Assembly: GCF_001039355.2 (NCBI RefSeq)
Contig: NW_019775636.1
Span: 832,211 to 896,210, forward strand
DNA: 64,000 nucleotides
Source of the DNA: Lingula anatina
Lineage: Eukaryota > Brachiopoda > Lingulata > Lingulida > Lingulidae
Direction: 5' to 3'
Each line of letters begins with the position of its first letter. Positions within the stretch are counted from its first letter, which is position 1. The position numbers were made by a program, and so were the translations under genes. The notes beneath the pieces were generated by a model. The model saw nothing but the letters and a program-made list of their open reading frames with translations. It was not told the DNA's origin and made no database searches. Of the stretch, positions 33,849-45,235 are shown piece after piece.

Positions 33849-33854
33849 TGGACA

Positions 33855-36365
33855 ATGTTATTGTGGATAACCTGAGTAAATGGTAAGTGTTCTCAAGTTT
33901 TCTTAAAGGAAGAAGAACTGTTCATTTTGGCCTAAAAGGAAGTTTTCCTGGGGTAAAGGACGGTTTTCTATAATTACCATCGGTTAATACATTAAAAAAT
34001 TTTAGGGTGACTATTAATGCCCAATATAAAGACATAATTATTAAACCCAGCAAATAATTTTACTTTTCCAATATATTGAATTTATAAATGTATCTGTTCT
34101 GACATTCAAAGTTAGTGCAGTAGCTTTTCTTAAAAAGTTTATTTTATTTTTTTAATACATTTAAAGGGATACCAGCTTTTAGCTTGAGAGTCATATTATT
34201 ACATAAGTGATTATAAAAATAAATCAAAACTTTATAAAAAATCGTGGGCTAACTTTGAATGTTGGAACGGATTCATAAACCATAATTGGTTAGTATGGGA
34301 AAATCGTCATTTACAGGAGTATATCAATATATGAAGGTCCACATATGGTCCACATTGCTCCTTCAATTCAATTCATTTCATAAAATCTAGATGACATTTT
34401 CTAGGTGATTTTGAAATATACCTTATGGTGATGATAATTAAGACTGTATGGCTTCTTGCATTGTCCAGTTAAAGTGGTTAAGTTCAATTACTTGTAATTA
34501 TGCCCTGTCCTCAGTAACTGTCAATCGTTTTTATCAGATGAAAGACTTGCTCTCAATCTGTATGTAAGGAGTGCATTTTGAGACTTTTGTCACCTACTGT
34601 CATCAGGAGTGTTGGATTGTACCAGGATCTGTTTAACAGACTTCTTGTCACTACTTCACCCACTGTTTCCAGGAGTGTTGGATTGTACCAGGATCTGTTT
34701 TACAGACTTCTTGTCACTATACTTATACTACTTTCAGTGATGGCAAAGTGCTGTTTGGTTAACCTAGAGGCTGTGTTTCAGTATCTGCAGGAAGGGAAAG
34801 GGGATGCTGGTTGGAGAACCAACCAAGGCGTCAGTTAGGAGAATGGCCAAGAACTTTATAATAAATATAGGTAAAAGAGTGATGTTCTTTCCACTTGTAT
34901 GAATTTTGGTTTCTTATTCAAACATTACTTTCTTTTGGAACATTACTTTCTATTGTGAGGAGAGGAAATTGCTTGACCTCTTAAGTAGATGTTAGATTAT
35001 TTTTTATCTTAAAAGCAGATTCATTTCATTTTAAGACTGCTGCTGTAATGATTAAGACCATGTAAGATCATTTGTGATCTAAAATTACACTTTAAGATCC
35101 AATCAAGAGCACGAGTACCTGTTGTGCATGATTAAACTTCAGTGTTGATTGACTTTTATAAGTATTATTTACTATTGCATCAAAATTGACAAAATGACTT
35201 ATTTTCTGAATCTTTATTTCCTGCTTTTTGTCTGTACATTTGACAACTTTGCTGACTTGTTATAACTGGTGCCTTTTGTTTAATTTTCACTCTGCATTTG
35301 GTGTCCAGTCCAATTGACACAATTTTCATTTTTTAACGTGCAACAGAAACAAATATGCCCAACTTAGTTCATCATAGCAGCTTGGTTGTTCATATGTCCC
35401 ACAGTTTGTTTTCTGTTTATCCACAAAGTACTGGTATTGACAAAAGTGCACCATTTCTTGTTGGTATTTTTATAGGGTGGAAATCTGCTACAGTATTATC
35501 TTGTTTAAAAATAGTAGAATTGAGTTGTTTTTTTTCTATATTTTCAGGGTCAGAGATGTATTATATCAAGAATAGTGCAAGGAGGCCTGCAGTGTTTAAT
35601 GATGAGAAAAAGAAAAAAAATTGCGAATGTCATGATTCCCCTATGGGAAGCCATTTTGGCCAGAAGACCCTGAGGAAAATTGAGAGCTGCTTTTTTTGGT
35701 GAAGCATGGTTACATTCATCACCAAATGGGTATGCAGTAATTGTCATTACTTTATGAAAGTATTTGTATTGTAGTTTTTTGGTAACACTGTGACTTTTTA
35801 GACCTTGGTTTTGTTTGGAAAGAGAGAAAAAGAGCAAGTATGAGATGAATTTGTAACAAGAAAATCATAACACATATAAAGTAAAATTATGAAAAAACGT
35901 AATTAACTAGAAGTGCACAAATAATTTCATGCATCTCACCTGCATATTAAGAGAATGTATATTGTGTAACATTATATAATTTTTTTTCTCTTTCATTTAC
36001 TTACTATCTTTCCATATGTATAATGTATAGTAGCTAGAGAGCCTCTAAATGTAAAAACATTTCAGTGCTCAATAAATTATTATTATTATAAAGTGAGTTG
36101 GGTGAAAAAATGCTTAGTCAAAATGAACAAAGTTGGGTTTATTTACCAGTTTTGTGTAAATTTAAGTTAGTATTAAACTGTCCATCTGTCATCTGTCCAC
36201 AGCTGACATAAAGTGACAGATTTTTTTTCTGATTGGTTTGTTAAATAGAATTAATCACATGTTGTTTTGTGCAAACTTCCCTAAAAAAGCTGTCAAACGA
36301 GATTAATTAGTGCACTGTGGCCAGCATGAGCTACTACTTATAATAGATATGCATTTTATTGCATT
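33855..36365. other. No supported gene; short tandem repeat
   Basis: Two tandem units of about 78 bases containing GGAGTGTTGGATTGTACCAG lie at about 34595-34725. A segment after AG at about 35546 is open for ~50 codons (SEMYYIKNSARRPAVFNDEK), but there is no recognised domain or partner exon. Parts resemble 3.5-5.2 kb. Confidence 0.45.
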
Positions 36366-36371
36366 TTGCAG

Positions 36372-36416
36372 ATCAAGATGTGTGACAAATGCCAGTACAT
36401 GGAGAAGATCAGCTAG
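36372..36416 (+). pseudogene. Integrase zinc-finger (CxxC) exon fragment
   Basis: After TTTTGCAG the frame reads IKMCDKCQYMEKIS then TAG. CDKCQ fits the second half of the H2C2 zinc-binding motif that precedes the integrase core in Gypsy and Ginger integrases. The His half is not visible. It lies beside the 193-bp repeat family, as the other integrase pieces do, so it is probably another piece of the same gene family. The match is short. Confidence 0.45.
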
Positions 36417-36419
36417 AGG

Positions 36420-38360
36420 TACCAGTGTTGCCATGGAATTTGCCATTGTTTTCAGTGTAATTTTCAGTTTTCCCAAATATATATTCCGAAGATGATACTT
36501 TTCATTAGACACAGTCAACTGATCAGCTTATCACAGATTTTTATTGTTGTTTAGCATCATTTGTACAGATTTCAGAAATATTGGACAATATTTGACAAAA
36601 TTATTAATGTTTAACTATTTCAAGTCCTGCATTGTAAGGAGTAATCTGCATCTGGCATTGGTAGTAAGGAGAAGTCTTGTATGGGTATATATTGTTTCCA
36701 GATGACAGTTATAGGTAATTTGCAACCTCTTACACAAACAACCTCAAATCATCACATTTGCTGTTTTCTTTCTGAGTAAATAATACATTACAATATTGAA
36801 ATATTTGTTTTGGTTAATTCTCACTCTTCTGATGATAAATTTCCCATAAACTCAACACTTAAAAAAAGACACAGACAACTGATCAGCTTATCCCAGATTA
36901 TTAAAGTTATTTTTAAAGCTTTATTTGTACAATTTTCAGAAAAATTGGACTAGATTTGACAAAATTAATAACATTTAACTATTTTAAGTCATTGAATTTG
37001 CCATTCGTTACAATGTAATTTTTAGTTCTTTCAGATATATTGTTGTTTTTCCAGAGTACCCTTACCATGAAAAAGCAGGCAGTGAAAATCAGCACCAAGA
37101 GCAGCACTATGTCTTATCCATGTGTCTAATACATGATATTTGGCAAGATTTAGGACATTGTCAAATATTGTGCTAACAACAACCCATTCCAGAAACCCAC
37201 AATCAGTATCTGGTATGGGTAGTCTTGTTTGGTTATATTTTGTTTTCTGGATGACAGTTATAGGTAATTAACAACCTCCTACACGAACAAACTCAAATCA
37301 TCACATTTGCGGTTTTCTTTGAGAGTAAATAATACAGTGCAATATTGAAATATTTGTTTTGATCAATTCTCACTCTTCTGATTATCAATTTCCAATAAAC
37401 CTGACACTTGAAAAAAAGACACAGTCGTCTGATCAGTTGATCACAGATTTTCAATGTTGTTAAGCCTCATTTGTACAAATTTCAGAAATAGTAGACAAGA
37501 TTTGTCATAATCATTAACATTTAACTTTTTTAAGTCATTGAATTTGCCAGTCTTTTCAATGTAATTTTCAGTCTTCTCAGTTATATTGTTCTTTTTCCAG
37601 AGTACTCTTACCACTAAAAAGCAGGCAGTGAAAGACAGCAGCAAGTGCAGCACTATGTCTTATCCATGTTTACAATACATGATACGTGACAATTATTAAA
37701 CTTAAACTATTTGAAGTTATGATGTGTTCCAATAAACTTGACACTTAAAAAAGACACAGACAACTGATCAGATTATCACAGATGTTTATTTTTGTTTGGC
37801 ATCATTTGTACTAATTATAGAAAATTTCGACAAGATTTGACAAAACTATTAACTATTTACCAGTGTTTTCAGTGTAATTTTCAGTTTTCTCAAATATATT
37901 GTCCGTAAAAATACTTTTCATTAGACACAGTCAACTGATCAGCTTATCTCAGATTACTCATGGACCTAATTAGGTCCATGGATTACTTAAGTTGTTAAGC
38001 TGAATTTGTACAAATTTCAGAAAAATTGGACTAGATTTAACAAAATTCCTAACAAATTTAACAGTCCCTGTTGCTTCTTCAATGAATTATTTCCCTTCCT
38101 GATTTGAAACATTCNCAGTGTAATTTTCAGTTTTCCCAAATATATTGTCCGTAAAAATACTTTTCATTAGACACAGTCAACTGATCAGCTTATCTCAGAT
38201 TACTCATGGACCTAATTAGGTCCATGGATTACTTAAGTTGTTAAGCTGAATTTGTACAAATTTCAGAAAAATTGGACTAGATTTAACAAAATTCCTAACA
38301 AATTTAACAGTCCCTGTTGCTTCTTCAATGAATTATTTCCCTTCCTGATTTGAAACATTC
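36420..38360. repeat. 193-bp repeat family, second cluster
   Basis: Units with CTGATCAGCTTATC, GTACAAATTTCAGAAA and TTTGACAAAATTATTAA repeat. Some alternate with a longer segment containing AAAAAGCAGGCAGTGAAA and CTTATCCATGTGT (near 37070 and 37615). The blocks 37870-38114 and 38116-38360 are the same 245 bases, separated only by one N at 38115 and differing at one base; this may be an assembly artefact. Confidence 0.85.
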
Positions 38361-38663
38361 CCAGTAGATGTGTTACTTTAGAAACAGCTGCCATTGTGGT
38401 CCCCATTATACTTTTGGTCATCCTATTAGAGGGCATTATTGTTGTGTTCCTATTTCTGTGAAGAAGAAGTTAAGATCTCTCTCTCTCTCTTAAAAAATTT
38501 TAAGAAAAAAATTGTATATCATCTGAAATGATATCAAATTCATGTCCTAGAAAATAAGGTATTCAGTATCGAACAGTTTTCTTAAAGGCACATATGGTTT
38601 AATTGTTGCGGCAATTCTTTAAAAGATTTGTTTGGTATTTATTATAAGTCCAAATCTTAATCT

Positions 38664-38780
38664 TTACCTCCGCCAAGGAGGTTATGTTTTCACCCCTGTT
38701 TGTCTGTTTGTTTGTCTGGTTCTCTGTCATCAACACAACTCAAAGTTATGGACTGATTTTGATGAAATTTTCAGGAACTG
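38664..38780 (+). repeat. Dispersed repeat with GGTTATGTTTTCACC core
   Basis: The stretch CCGCCAAGGAGGTTATG, CACCCCTGTTTGTCTG and GATTTTGATGAAATTTTC looks like a repeat that I recall as common in invertebrate genomes. A plus-strand frame runs through it but is repeat-derived. The identification rests on recall. Confidence 0.4.
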
Positions 38781-39182
38781 TCAGACTTCCAGTGGTGGGG
38801 GCGAGTTCAGACTGGGGCATCTGCAGGAATGGTGGCTTTCTGTGGAAGAGATGACATGGCCATCAGCATGCCAGACTTTGTATATGACAGCTCTGTGGCA
38901 CAGAATGGGGTAAACATAGTCACATATTGTATAGAAATGTGATCAGTAAAAGATTTGAGGGTTTAATTTGGATACTCAGTTGACACAAAAGACACAAGAT
39001 TTGGAACTCTGAAGTATTCAGTGTTTTGCATTCTAGGACAATTCCCCCCTGGACCATTTTCCCCTGACAGTTCTCCCCTCCTCCCAAGGACAATCCCCCC
39101 CCCCCCCCCAAGGAATATATATATTTATATACAAATATAATGTAAAGAGCTGCTGATGATAACTCTTTGTCTGTACATTTTC

Positions 39183-39315
39183 CAAGTGAACAGGCCAAGG
39201 TGTCCAGAACACAGAGTGACTTTCTTGCCATCACCGGATTTCAGAGAGTGCTGGGGTTTGTGGATGGCACTATGATTGCTATTAAATCTCCCTTGTCTGA
39301 CGTTAAGGTTTTCAT

Positions 39316-39357
<42 letters not shown>

Positions 39358-39677
39358 TATAAATCACTTTTGAATCATGAACTTCCAAAAAATATGCACA
39401 TTTTCTTTTAAAAATAAGATTTGTGAAATCAGCATTTGGTTTCTGGAAAATTATCATTCTTCTGTTTCAATTTTTTCAGGTGTCTGGACAGATCAGGGGG
39501 CAGCCTGCAGTATTCCCCAGAGGCTGCCTGCAGCATCACCATGGCCTGCTTCAGGCTGCATAATTTATGTGTGCGGGCAAGACTCCCATTGCCAGCATTT
39601 GAGGGTTTAGCAGTTAGAGACTGGGGAGCTGCCCCCCCCCCCCCCCCCTCCTTGGCAATTACCGCCCAGATGGAGTG
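39183..39677 (+). pseudogene. PIF/Harbinger (HARBI1-like) transposase remnant
   Basis: 39183-39310 reads FLAITGFQRVLGFVDGTMIA followed by IKSPLSDVKVFI, matching the first catalytic Asp block (…FPNVIGxIDGTHIxIxAP) of Harbinger nucleases. After intron-like sequence with a (CA)n run, AG at about 39479 leads to RCLDRSGGSLQYSPEAACSI and MACFRLHNLCVRARLPLP, the C-terminal block of the family. The ~100 residues between, with the other two catalytic acids, are missing. It is therefore a dead remnant, and the end runs into poly-C. Confidence 0.75.
39319..39354. repeat. (CA)n microsatellite
   Basis: About 18 CA units follow the first Harbinger coding block. The translated His-Thr run is not coding. 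Confidence 0.95.
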
Positions 39678-39679
39678 AG

Positions 39680-40569
39680 CGTCAGGGAACAGCTCATCAG
39701 GCACAAGTTTCCTGATTTTTTAAATTTGTTTTGGTATGGGCATAGGACTCCATCCTATTTCCAGGCCCTTTTCAGGGCCACCCTCATTTTCACAGAAGAG
39801 CTAACACCATAATGTTATGCATTTTTTGCAGAAATAAATATGGCATGTTTTTCATGTTTTATTAAAAAAAGGAAAGAACATTTCCATTAAACATGAACTA
39901 GAAAATATTTAACCCAGGTGAATGCACACCTGTGTGCCTGTTTTTATAACAAAAATATCCAACTATATTCAATAAATAGAAAGGAAAATATATGTTTACT
40001 TATTAAAAGATTTGTGTTATTTTAAATAAATTTCAGTTGTACAAAAGTGCTTTGTGCAGAAAATAGAGTATTTATTTGTGAGAAAGATGTTGCAGCAGTA
40101 AAATAATGAAAAACAAATTAGGTCCCTGGTTTAAAAAAAAACTAGATTATATTATGTGGTATATTTTCCAAATTTTTCTTTTGTCTCTTTCTATTCTTTA
40201 CTCTTATGAAAACAATTTTATCTCTATGCATATACACCCAAATCAGATAATCCTTTATAAATAATAATAATAAACTCTGCTCTCAAAGTTGACAAAATAT
40301 TTATTGAACACATACATCTTTAACTTTCTCAATGTACCAAAGCTCAGATATCTTTTTTAGAAATTATTTAATATTTGTGAGGTACTTGGTTTGGTTGTTG
40401 CTATACACATCACTATACTTCACCCCAAATCTCTACTTACAAAACAGGTATGAGGAGTTTACAAGTCAAAACTTAATGAAACTTTACTCATAATATCATT
40501 GAATCTAATTCCAATTTTGACAACTCCATACTCAATTTCTTTTTTTTTTAATTCTATTTTTTTTCACTG
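39680..40569. other. No supported gene; 3' flank of minus-strand gene
   Basis: AT-rich. On the minus strand AATAAA (plus TTTATT at 40300-40305) lies about 265 bases past the stop of the 40570-41050 gene and could be its polyadenylation signal. Confidence 0.4.
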
Positions 40570-41050
40570 CTAATATTTCTTCTTGGATTTGTATACATAT
40601 CTCTTCATTTGTTCCAACTTTCCTTTCTCAAATTCAAGCAAACCATCAAAAGAATGACCTGAAAATAATATGATATATATCAAATAAAAATCATAGAAAA
40701 TTTCTGACCTATTTATAAATTTTTAATTAGCCAATAAAGAAGTCTATGATATCTTTTACTAATGCTCACTGGAATTTTTGGGTCTTTTCCTCCTGGGAGT
40801 TCTGTCATATGTGCAGTTTCCTGTATCAGGCTGAGAGGGGGCTGAAATTGGTAAATATTAGAAGTATAATGACGTATACTGCATTAATTGTATCTTTATT
40901 TAATTCAATCATTTTTATAATTTTATTTATTAAATGGTATTTGCATGAAATAAATGAGGCAATCATTTTTAAACATAAGTTTGTGTGTATTAAATGAATG
41001 AAAGAGAAAAATGAAATAATCACCTGCTTCACCTGTGTCTGCACTTTCTT
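40570..41050 (-). CDS. C-terminal three exons of an unidentified gene
   Basis: Three minus-strand exons chain with matching phases. 41050-41024 (KKVQTQVKQ) runs from TTTTTTCAG to GTGATT. 40841-40760 (PPLSLIQETAHMTELPGG and KDPKIPVSI) follows TTTCAG and ends at GTAAAA in phase 1. 40658-40570 (SHSFDGLLEFEKGKLEQMKR and YVYKSKKKY) ends in TAG. That gives about 66 residues, hydrophilic and basic at the end. No family is recognised and no upstream exon is found before 42 kb. It lies 0.9 kb from a Harbinger transposase remnant in opposite orientation. Harbinger elements usually encode a second, DNA-binding protein, so this could be the tail of that protein, but no Myb/SANT motif is visible. Phase agreement over two introns is the main support. 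Confidence 0.4.
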
Positions 41051-41053
41051 CTG

Positions 41054-41989
41054 AAAAAAAAATTAATTCAATATTTAAACCTTTATAAATCCTAATTTTC
41101 TTACACTGGTTACAAGATGTTGTTTAATGAATGAACCAATGAAACAATACTCATCAAATTCTTTTGTTACAGTATAACTTAACTAAAAGAAAAACGCATT
41201 GAAAATACGAGTTTCCTATAAAAAAGCCAAATTAGCCTATTCGCCTTCTAGCTACTCTTCTAGCTGTTACAAAATTCTTCCGAAAGGCGGTTCCAGCAAT
41301 GATTCATAATGAAAAGAATATTGATTTATTTTTCTCTGAAAATTATATTTGGTAGCCTAAATATGTTATTTTTTATCACATGATAAAAATTAAGATAGTT
41401 TTAGTCATCAATATTACCACTATTTGAAATCTCTGATGTGAACATCACTTCCGGACAACCTTATATTACCACAGGCAATCTAATTTGCATATAAGAGAAA
41501 AATGCTTTTTTTCCCCTGTTTTTGAGCTGTATACAGTTTTTCTTTCGTTTTGTAAATAGCAAGTCCCACTACACTCATATATTCCAATCATTTGATCGAC
41601 ATGCTCTGTTAATTAATTCATTTATATAAATTATAAACCTTCATGTCACAGGCGTGATTCACGTTTTCACGACCAAGTCATAACATTGTTAAACTAGCGC
41701 CAATAACGGCAGTGGAGAATGTAGGTCAATTGCCTGTACAATTCTCCTATAGCGTTATTGATTTTTTCCGGAGTGGAACATTTTAGGGAGAGGCGGACGA
41801 TAGACAGAGGTATCCATTGAACTGCAAAATATAAAGACAGCCTGGAACTGCTATAATCAGAGTCTATTATGCTTTTTTAGCAAAGTGTAAAATAGCCCAC
41901 ATTTTCCAGTTTCACTGTGTAGCACTTTGCAGACAACATGATAATTCTCTATGCCATCTGTCTCTCCCCTACAATTTGTTGACCACGTT
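41054..41989. other. No supported gene
   Basis: AT-rich with no recognisable exons. Upstream exons of the 40570-41050 gene would be expected here or further on, but none stand out. Confidence 0.4.
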
Positions 41990-42660
41990 AACTGTTCAAC
42001 TCCCGGCAGAAGATGAACCAGCCAACGATAGTTTTGACACGCAGGTGTAGGAGGCGCACCCTGAATTTCAAACCTTAATAGCAATTAACCCTTGTCGTTT
42101 CAAGTAACTGGAAACGACAAGGGTATGCCATAGTTTAGATGTTTGTTTCAAGTTATCTCTGAAGCTCAGGGTGAGAAGACGGGATAGGGGCGAGACGGGA
42201 GGAGGGGGGGGGCTTAACCCTTTCACAACCAACTGCGTCACCCCTGAGCAGGGGGCGAATGCGTTCCCTCAGCACTTACCAGTCATTTTATTTATGAATC
42301 GTTCACTATTATTATATCCTTTATTATTATTATGCATTTTCATACTGTAATTAGGGCATATTTGTAACCCATAAAAGCCACTTTTTATTTACACGAAAAT
42401 GAAAAATTGAAAATGTTAAAATATATTTTAGTTATTAGCTATAAAAACATTATTGATTTTTTTACTGGCTTGGAACACTGTTCACTGTTCAACTGGCGGC
42501 AGAAGATAAACCAGCCAACGACCGTTTTGATACACAGGCGTAGGAGCGGGATATGGGGCGAGGGGGGGGGGGGGGACTCTTACACAGTCAACTACGTCAG
42601 CCCTGAGCAGGAGAGGGGGGCGCACATCAAGTGTGTTCCCTCGGCACCACAGCCTGAATG
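41990..42660. repeat. Two related repeat copies with G-rich segments
   Basis: 41994-42060 and 42484-42545 share TGTTCAACT, GGCAGAAGAT, AACCAGCCAACGA and CAGGYGTAGGAG. Each is followed by a G-rich run and a CCCTGAGCAGG segment (42241 and 42601), with CGTTCCCTC or TGTTCCCTC beyond. The two copies are about 490 bases apart, in the same orientation. Confidence 0.6.
42089..42123. repeat. Perfect 13-bp hairpin
   Basis: CCCTTGTCGTTTC and its exact complement are separated by nine bases. It sits at the end of the first repeat copy and may be a transposon end or excision footprint. Confidence 0.8.
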
Positions 42661-43142
42661 AAGACAGTGATCGCAGCACTATTTCTACCCTGGTCCGGTG
42701 TAGCGAAACTGAGGGTCCGTGTAACAGGAAGTCCGCCCTCCATATAATTATAATGATTTGGGTTAGTCTGACCTATGTGGGTGGAAATCTAGGGCGAGGC
42801 TCACCTGTACAATTGAATGGAAAGCGGACTCTCTGTTATGGGGGACTTTCTGTCACGTTCCAGCGCGCGAAACTGGTGATAGAAAGAACAAGAAAATAAA
42901 CTTCCCTTTAACTGTACTGGGAAAACCCAGAAGACGGCCTCAATCTGCCGCTACATTCTCCACCCGAAACAAATTTTCTCAATTCAGGACTTATATTTTA
43001 AAGAAGTGATTTATTGTATGGAATGAAAGAAATCTTTAAGTAAAAACTACTCATGAACTAAGAGAGACCTGTCCTTTGAAAATCCTCCTTCTCCCGCCCC
43101 CTCTTTCTTACTGCTACCATTCAAACAAACCGCTTTCAGCAC
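42661..43142. other. No supported gene
   Basis: Mixed GC sequence with short frames only. It ends where the tRNA-bearing tandem duplication starts. Confidence 0.4.
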
Positions 43143-43382
43143 TTTGTGTGTAGTGAGCGTCACAAGTTTTCACTTATTTAAATACATATTTGAAAATATG
43201 CGTAAATAACATAATGTAAATAATATGTTTTTAAAATATGGGAGAGCAAAAATAATACGGATCCTATTACAACGTTACTGACAAGGCAACCAGATGATGT
43301 CGCTTGTTGAGTGGATTGTTCCTTGTTATCAGCAATTTTTGATTGTTTCTTTGCCAAAAAATAAAACCAGTTCAAAAACTAT

Positions 43383-43453
43383 TGCATCGGCCGGGAATCG
43401 AACCCGGGCCGCCCGCGTGGCAGGCGAGCATTCTACCACTGAACCACCGATGC
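43383..43453 (-). tRNA. tRNA-Gly (GCC)
   Basis: The minus strand reads a 71-nt clover leaf. The acceptor is GCATCGG pairing with CCGATGC, with discriminator A. The A-box is GTGGTTCAGTGG, the anticodon loop CTGCCAC gives GCC, and the B-box is GGTTCGATTCC in a perfect T-stem (CCCGG/CCGGG). AAAAA on the plus strand at about 43375 gives a TTTTT pol III terminator just downstream. It has no intron. It is identical to the copy at 44607-44677. Confidence 0.97.
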
Positions 43454-44606
43454 TTGATATTTTACACTTCCCCCCCACTTCCTCTCTCAACCCTCCTCCC
43501 CCCCCCCCCATCCCCTTCATACTGCGGTGTTGTTGTCAAACTTAGCTCATAGCCTGGGTGGGTCTGGTTGGGCAACACTTTAAATGTATCACAAGAAATT
43601 AAAAACTGAGTAAGAAATGTTTCTTTTATTTTAACTATCAATAAACATATTTATTTCCGTGGAATGCAGTGATTTACATAATCACAGGTAGTCCTATCTC
43701 TGCCATGGCCACTCTATATCTGACACAGGTATTCATTTTACGCGTTCAGTGCATTTTGAACACGGAACATGTTTAACATACTTCCATTAAACAAAAAAGT
43801 CCTGAGACATTTTTTGATTTCATTTCAATTTTTGAAACTATTGCCGACTATTCCAACACTGTCGTATCTCTTTGGCACAATCATTAATTTCTAAATTTGT
43901 GTTATCTAAAGGTTATTTAAACGAATCTTTGCTCGGCCCGCCCCTGTATTTTAATCTTAAAAGATTCGATCTAAGCCTTGATATTATAATTTACCTCTAC
44001 ATGAATAATTCATTTATTGCCAATAATTTACAAGAACATGTGCTTTTCTGGCCTACATCCACAAACCACATACTGTACCCGGCACGACTTCGTTTTCCTT
44101 TTATAAGTCACAAGAAAATTGGCGCGTTTTTATTTTTATTTATTTATTCATTTATCCATTCATTTAATTATTTTTTCTGGCGTTCCCTTGCATGGCGTCA
44201 AATACAAATGATTTTATTTATGCCTTCAAGTTGTGAGATGTCACGGCTACCTCCATGACTGAGAAGTTTAAAGGAATCCACTAGCAATGTAAGAAATCTA
44301 TGAAAGTAAAGTACCGGTATCAATAATTTCCATCTTCATTCCCCCCTTCCCCCCCCCCCCCCCACACACACTTTCACTTATTAAAACATATATTTGAAAA
44401 TATATTTAAAAAGCATAATGTTAACAACATACTTTTTAAATATGGGAGAGCAAAAATAATATGGATCATATTACTACAATTACTGGCAAGAAAATAACTA
44501 GATGTTACCGCTAGTTAAGTGGAATGTTTCCTCGTTATCGGCTTTTTTTAGCCTTTCTTGTTTCTTTGTCAGAGATCAAAAAGTTGTACCAGTTCAAAAC
44601 TCTTAC

Positions 44607-44677
44607 TGCATCGGCCGGGAATCGAACCCGGGCCGCCCGCGTGGCAGGCGAGCATTCTACCACTGAACCACCGATGC
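44607..44677 (-). tRNA. tRNA-Gly (GCC), second copy
   Basis: Identical over all 71 nt to the tRNA at 43383-43453, with the same GCC anticodon and intact A and B boxes. A TTTT terminator on the minus strand (plus AAAA at 44596-44599) lies a few bases downstream. Flanks are diverged from the first copy, so selection or gene conversion has kept the gene body the same. Confidence 0.97.
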
Positions 44678-45079
44678 TTGATAACTTGCTTTGCCCCTAC
44701 CCCTTTCATGGCAAATAGGCCTTGTCCCTCATCTCCCCCCCTCCCCCCCGATCTCCTTCAAACTACTGTATTGGTGTCAAACTTAGCTCAAAGCCTGGGT
44801 CCGGTTGGGCAACACATCAAACATATCACAAAATGTTTAACACTGAGTAACCAATGTTTCTTTTATATCAAATATCAATAAACACATTTATTTCCGTGGA
44901 ATGCAGTAATTTGCATAATCACAGGTAGTCCTATCTCTGCCATGGCCATTCATAGATTTGCGTGATGACAATGATATCAGACACAGGTATTCGTTTTAAG
45001 CGTCTGAAGTGAATTTTGAACACGAAACTGTAATTACATATGCCCTTTAATCAGAAGAGTCGAAAGATGTCCTAAGAGG

Positions 45080-45113
<34 letters not shown>

Positions 45114-45235
45114 CCTTTTTAATTTTTTAAACTTTTTCCGACTTTTTCCAACACTTTCCCTTTGGCGCAATTTTTAATTTTTAAATTTTTGTTTTTNTGT
45201 CTGTACATTTGACAGCTTTGCTGCCTTGTTTCAGT

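Larger units (their letters stand above)
43143..45196. repeat. Tandem duplication (~1.22 kb unit) carrying tRNA-Gly
   Basis: The sequence around the first tRNA (GGGAGAGCAAAAATAAT upstream, AGCCTGGGT and TTATTTCCGTGGAATGCAGT downstream) recurs around the second at an offset of 1,224 bases. The flanks differ by many substitutions and indels, while the two tRNA genes are identical. The second copy stops at a single N (45197) after a long poly-T run. Confidence 0.85.

Noticed and set aside
34578-34838. 86-codon plus-strand frame
   Set aside because: It is generated by two tandem 78-bp repeats and matches no domain.
43294-43552. Plus-strand frames reading RPGIEPGPPAWQASIL
   Set aside because: They are antisense translations of the tRNA-Gly gene; the same artefact occurs at 44524-44881 and, in weaker form, at 10703-10954.
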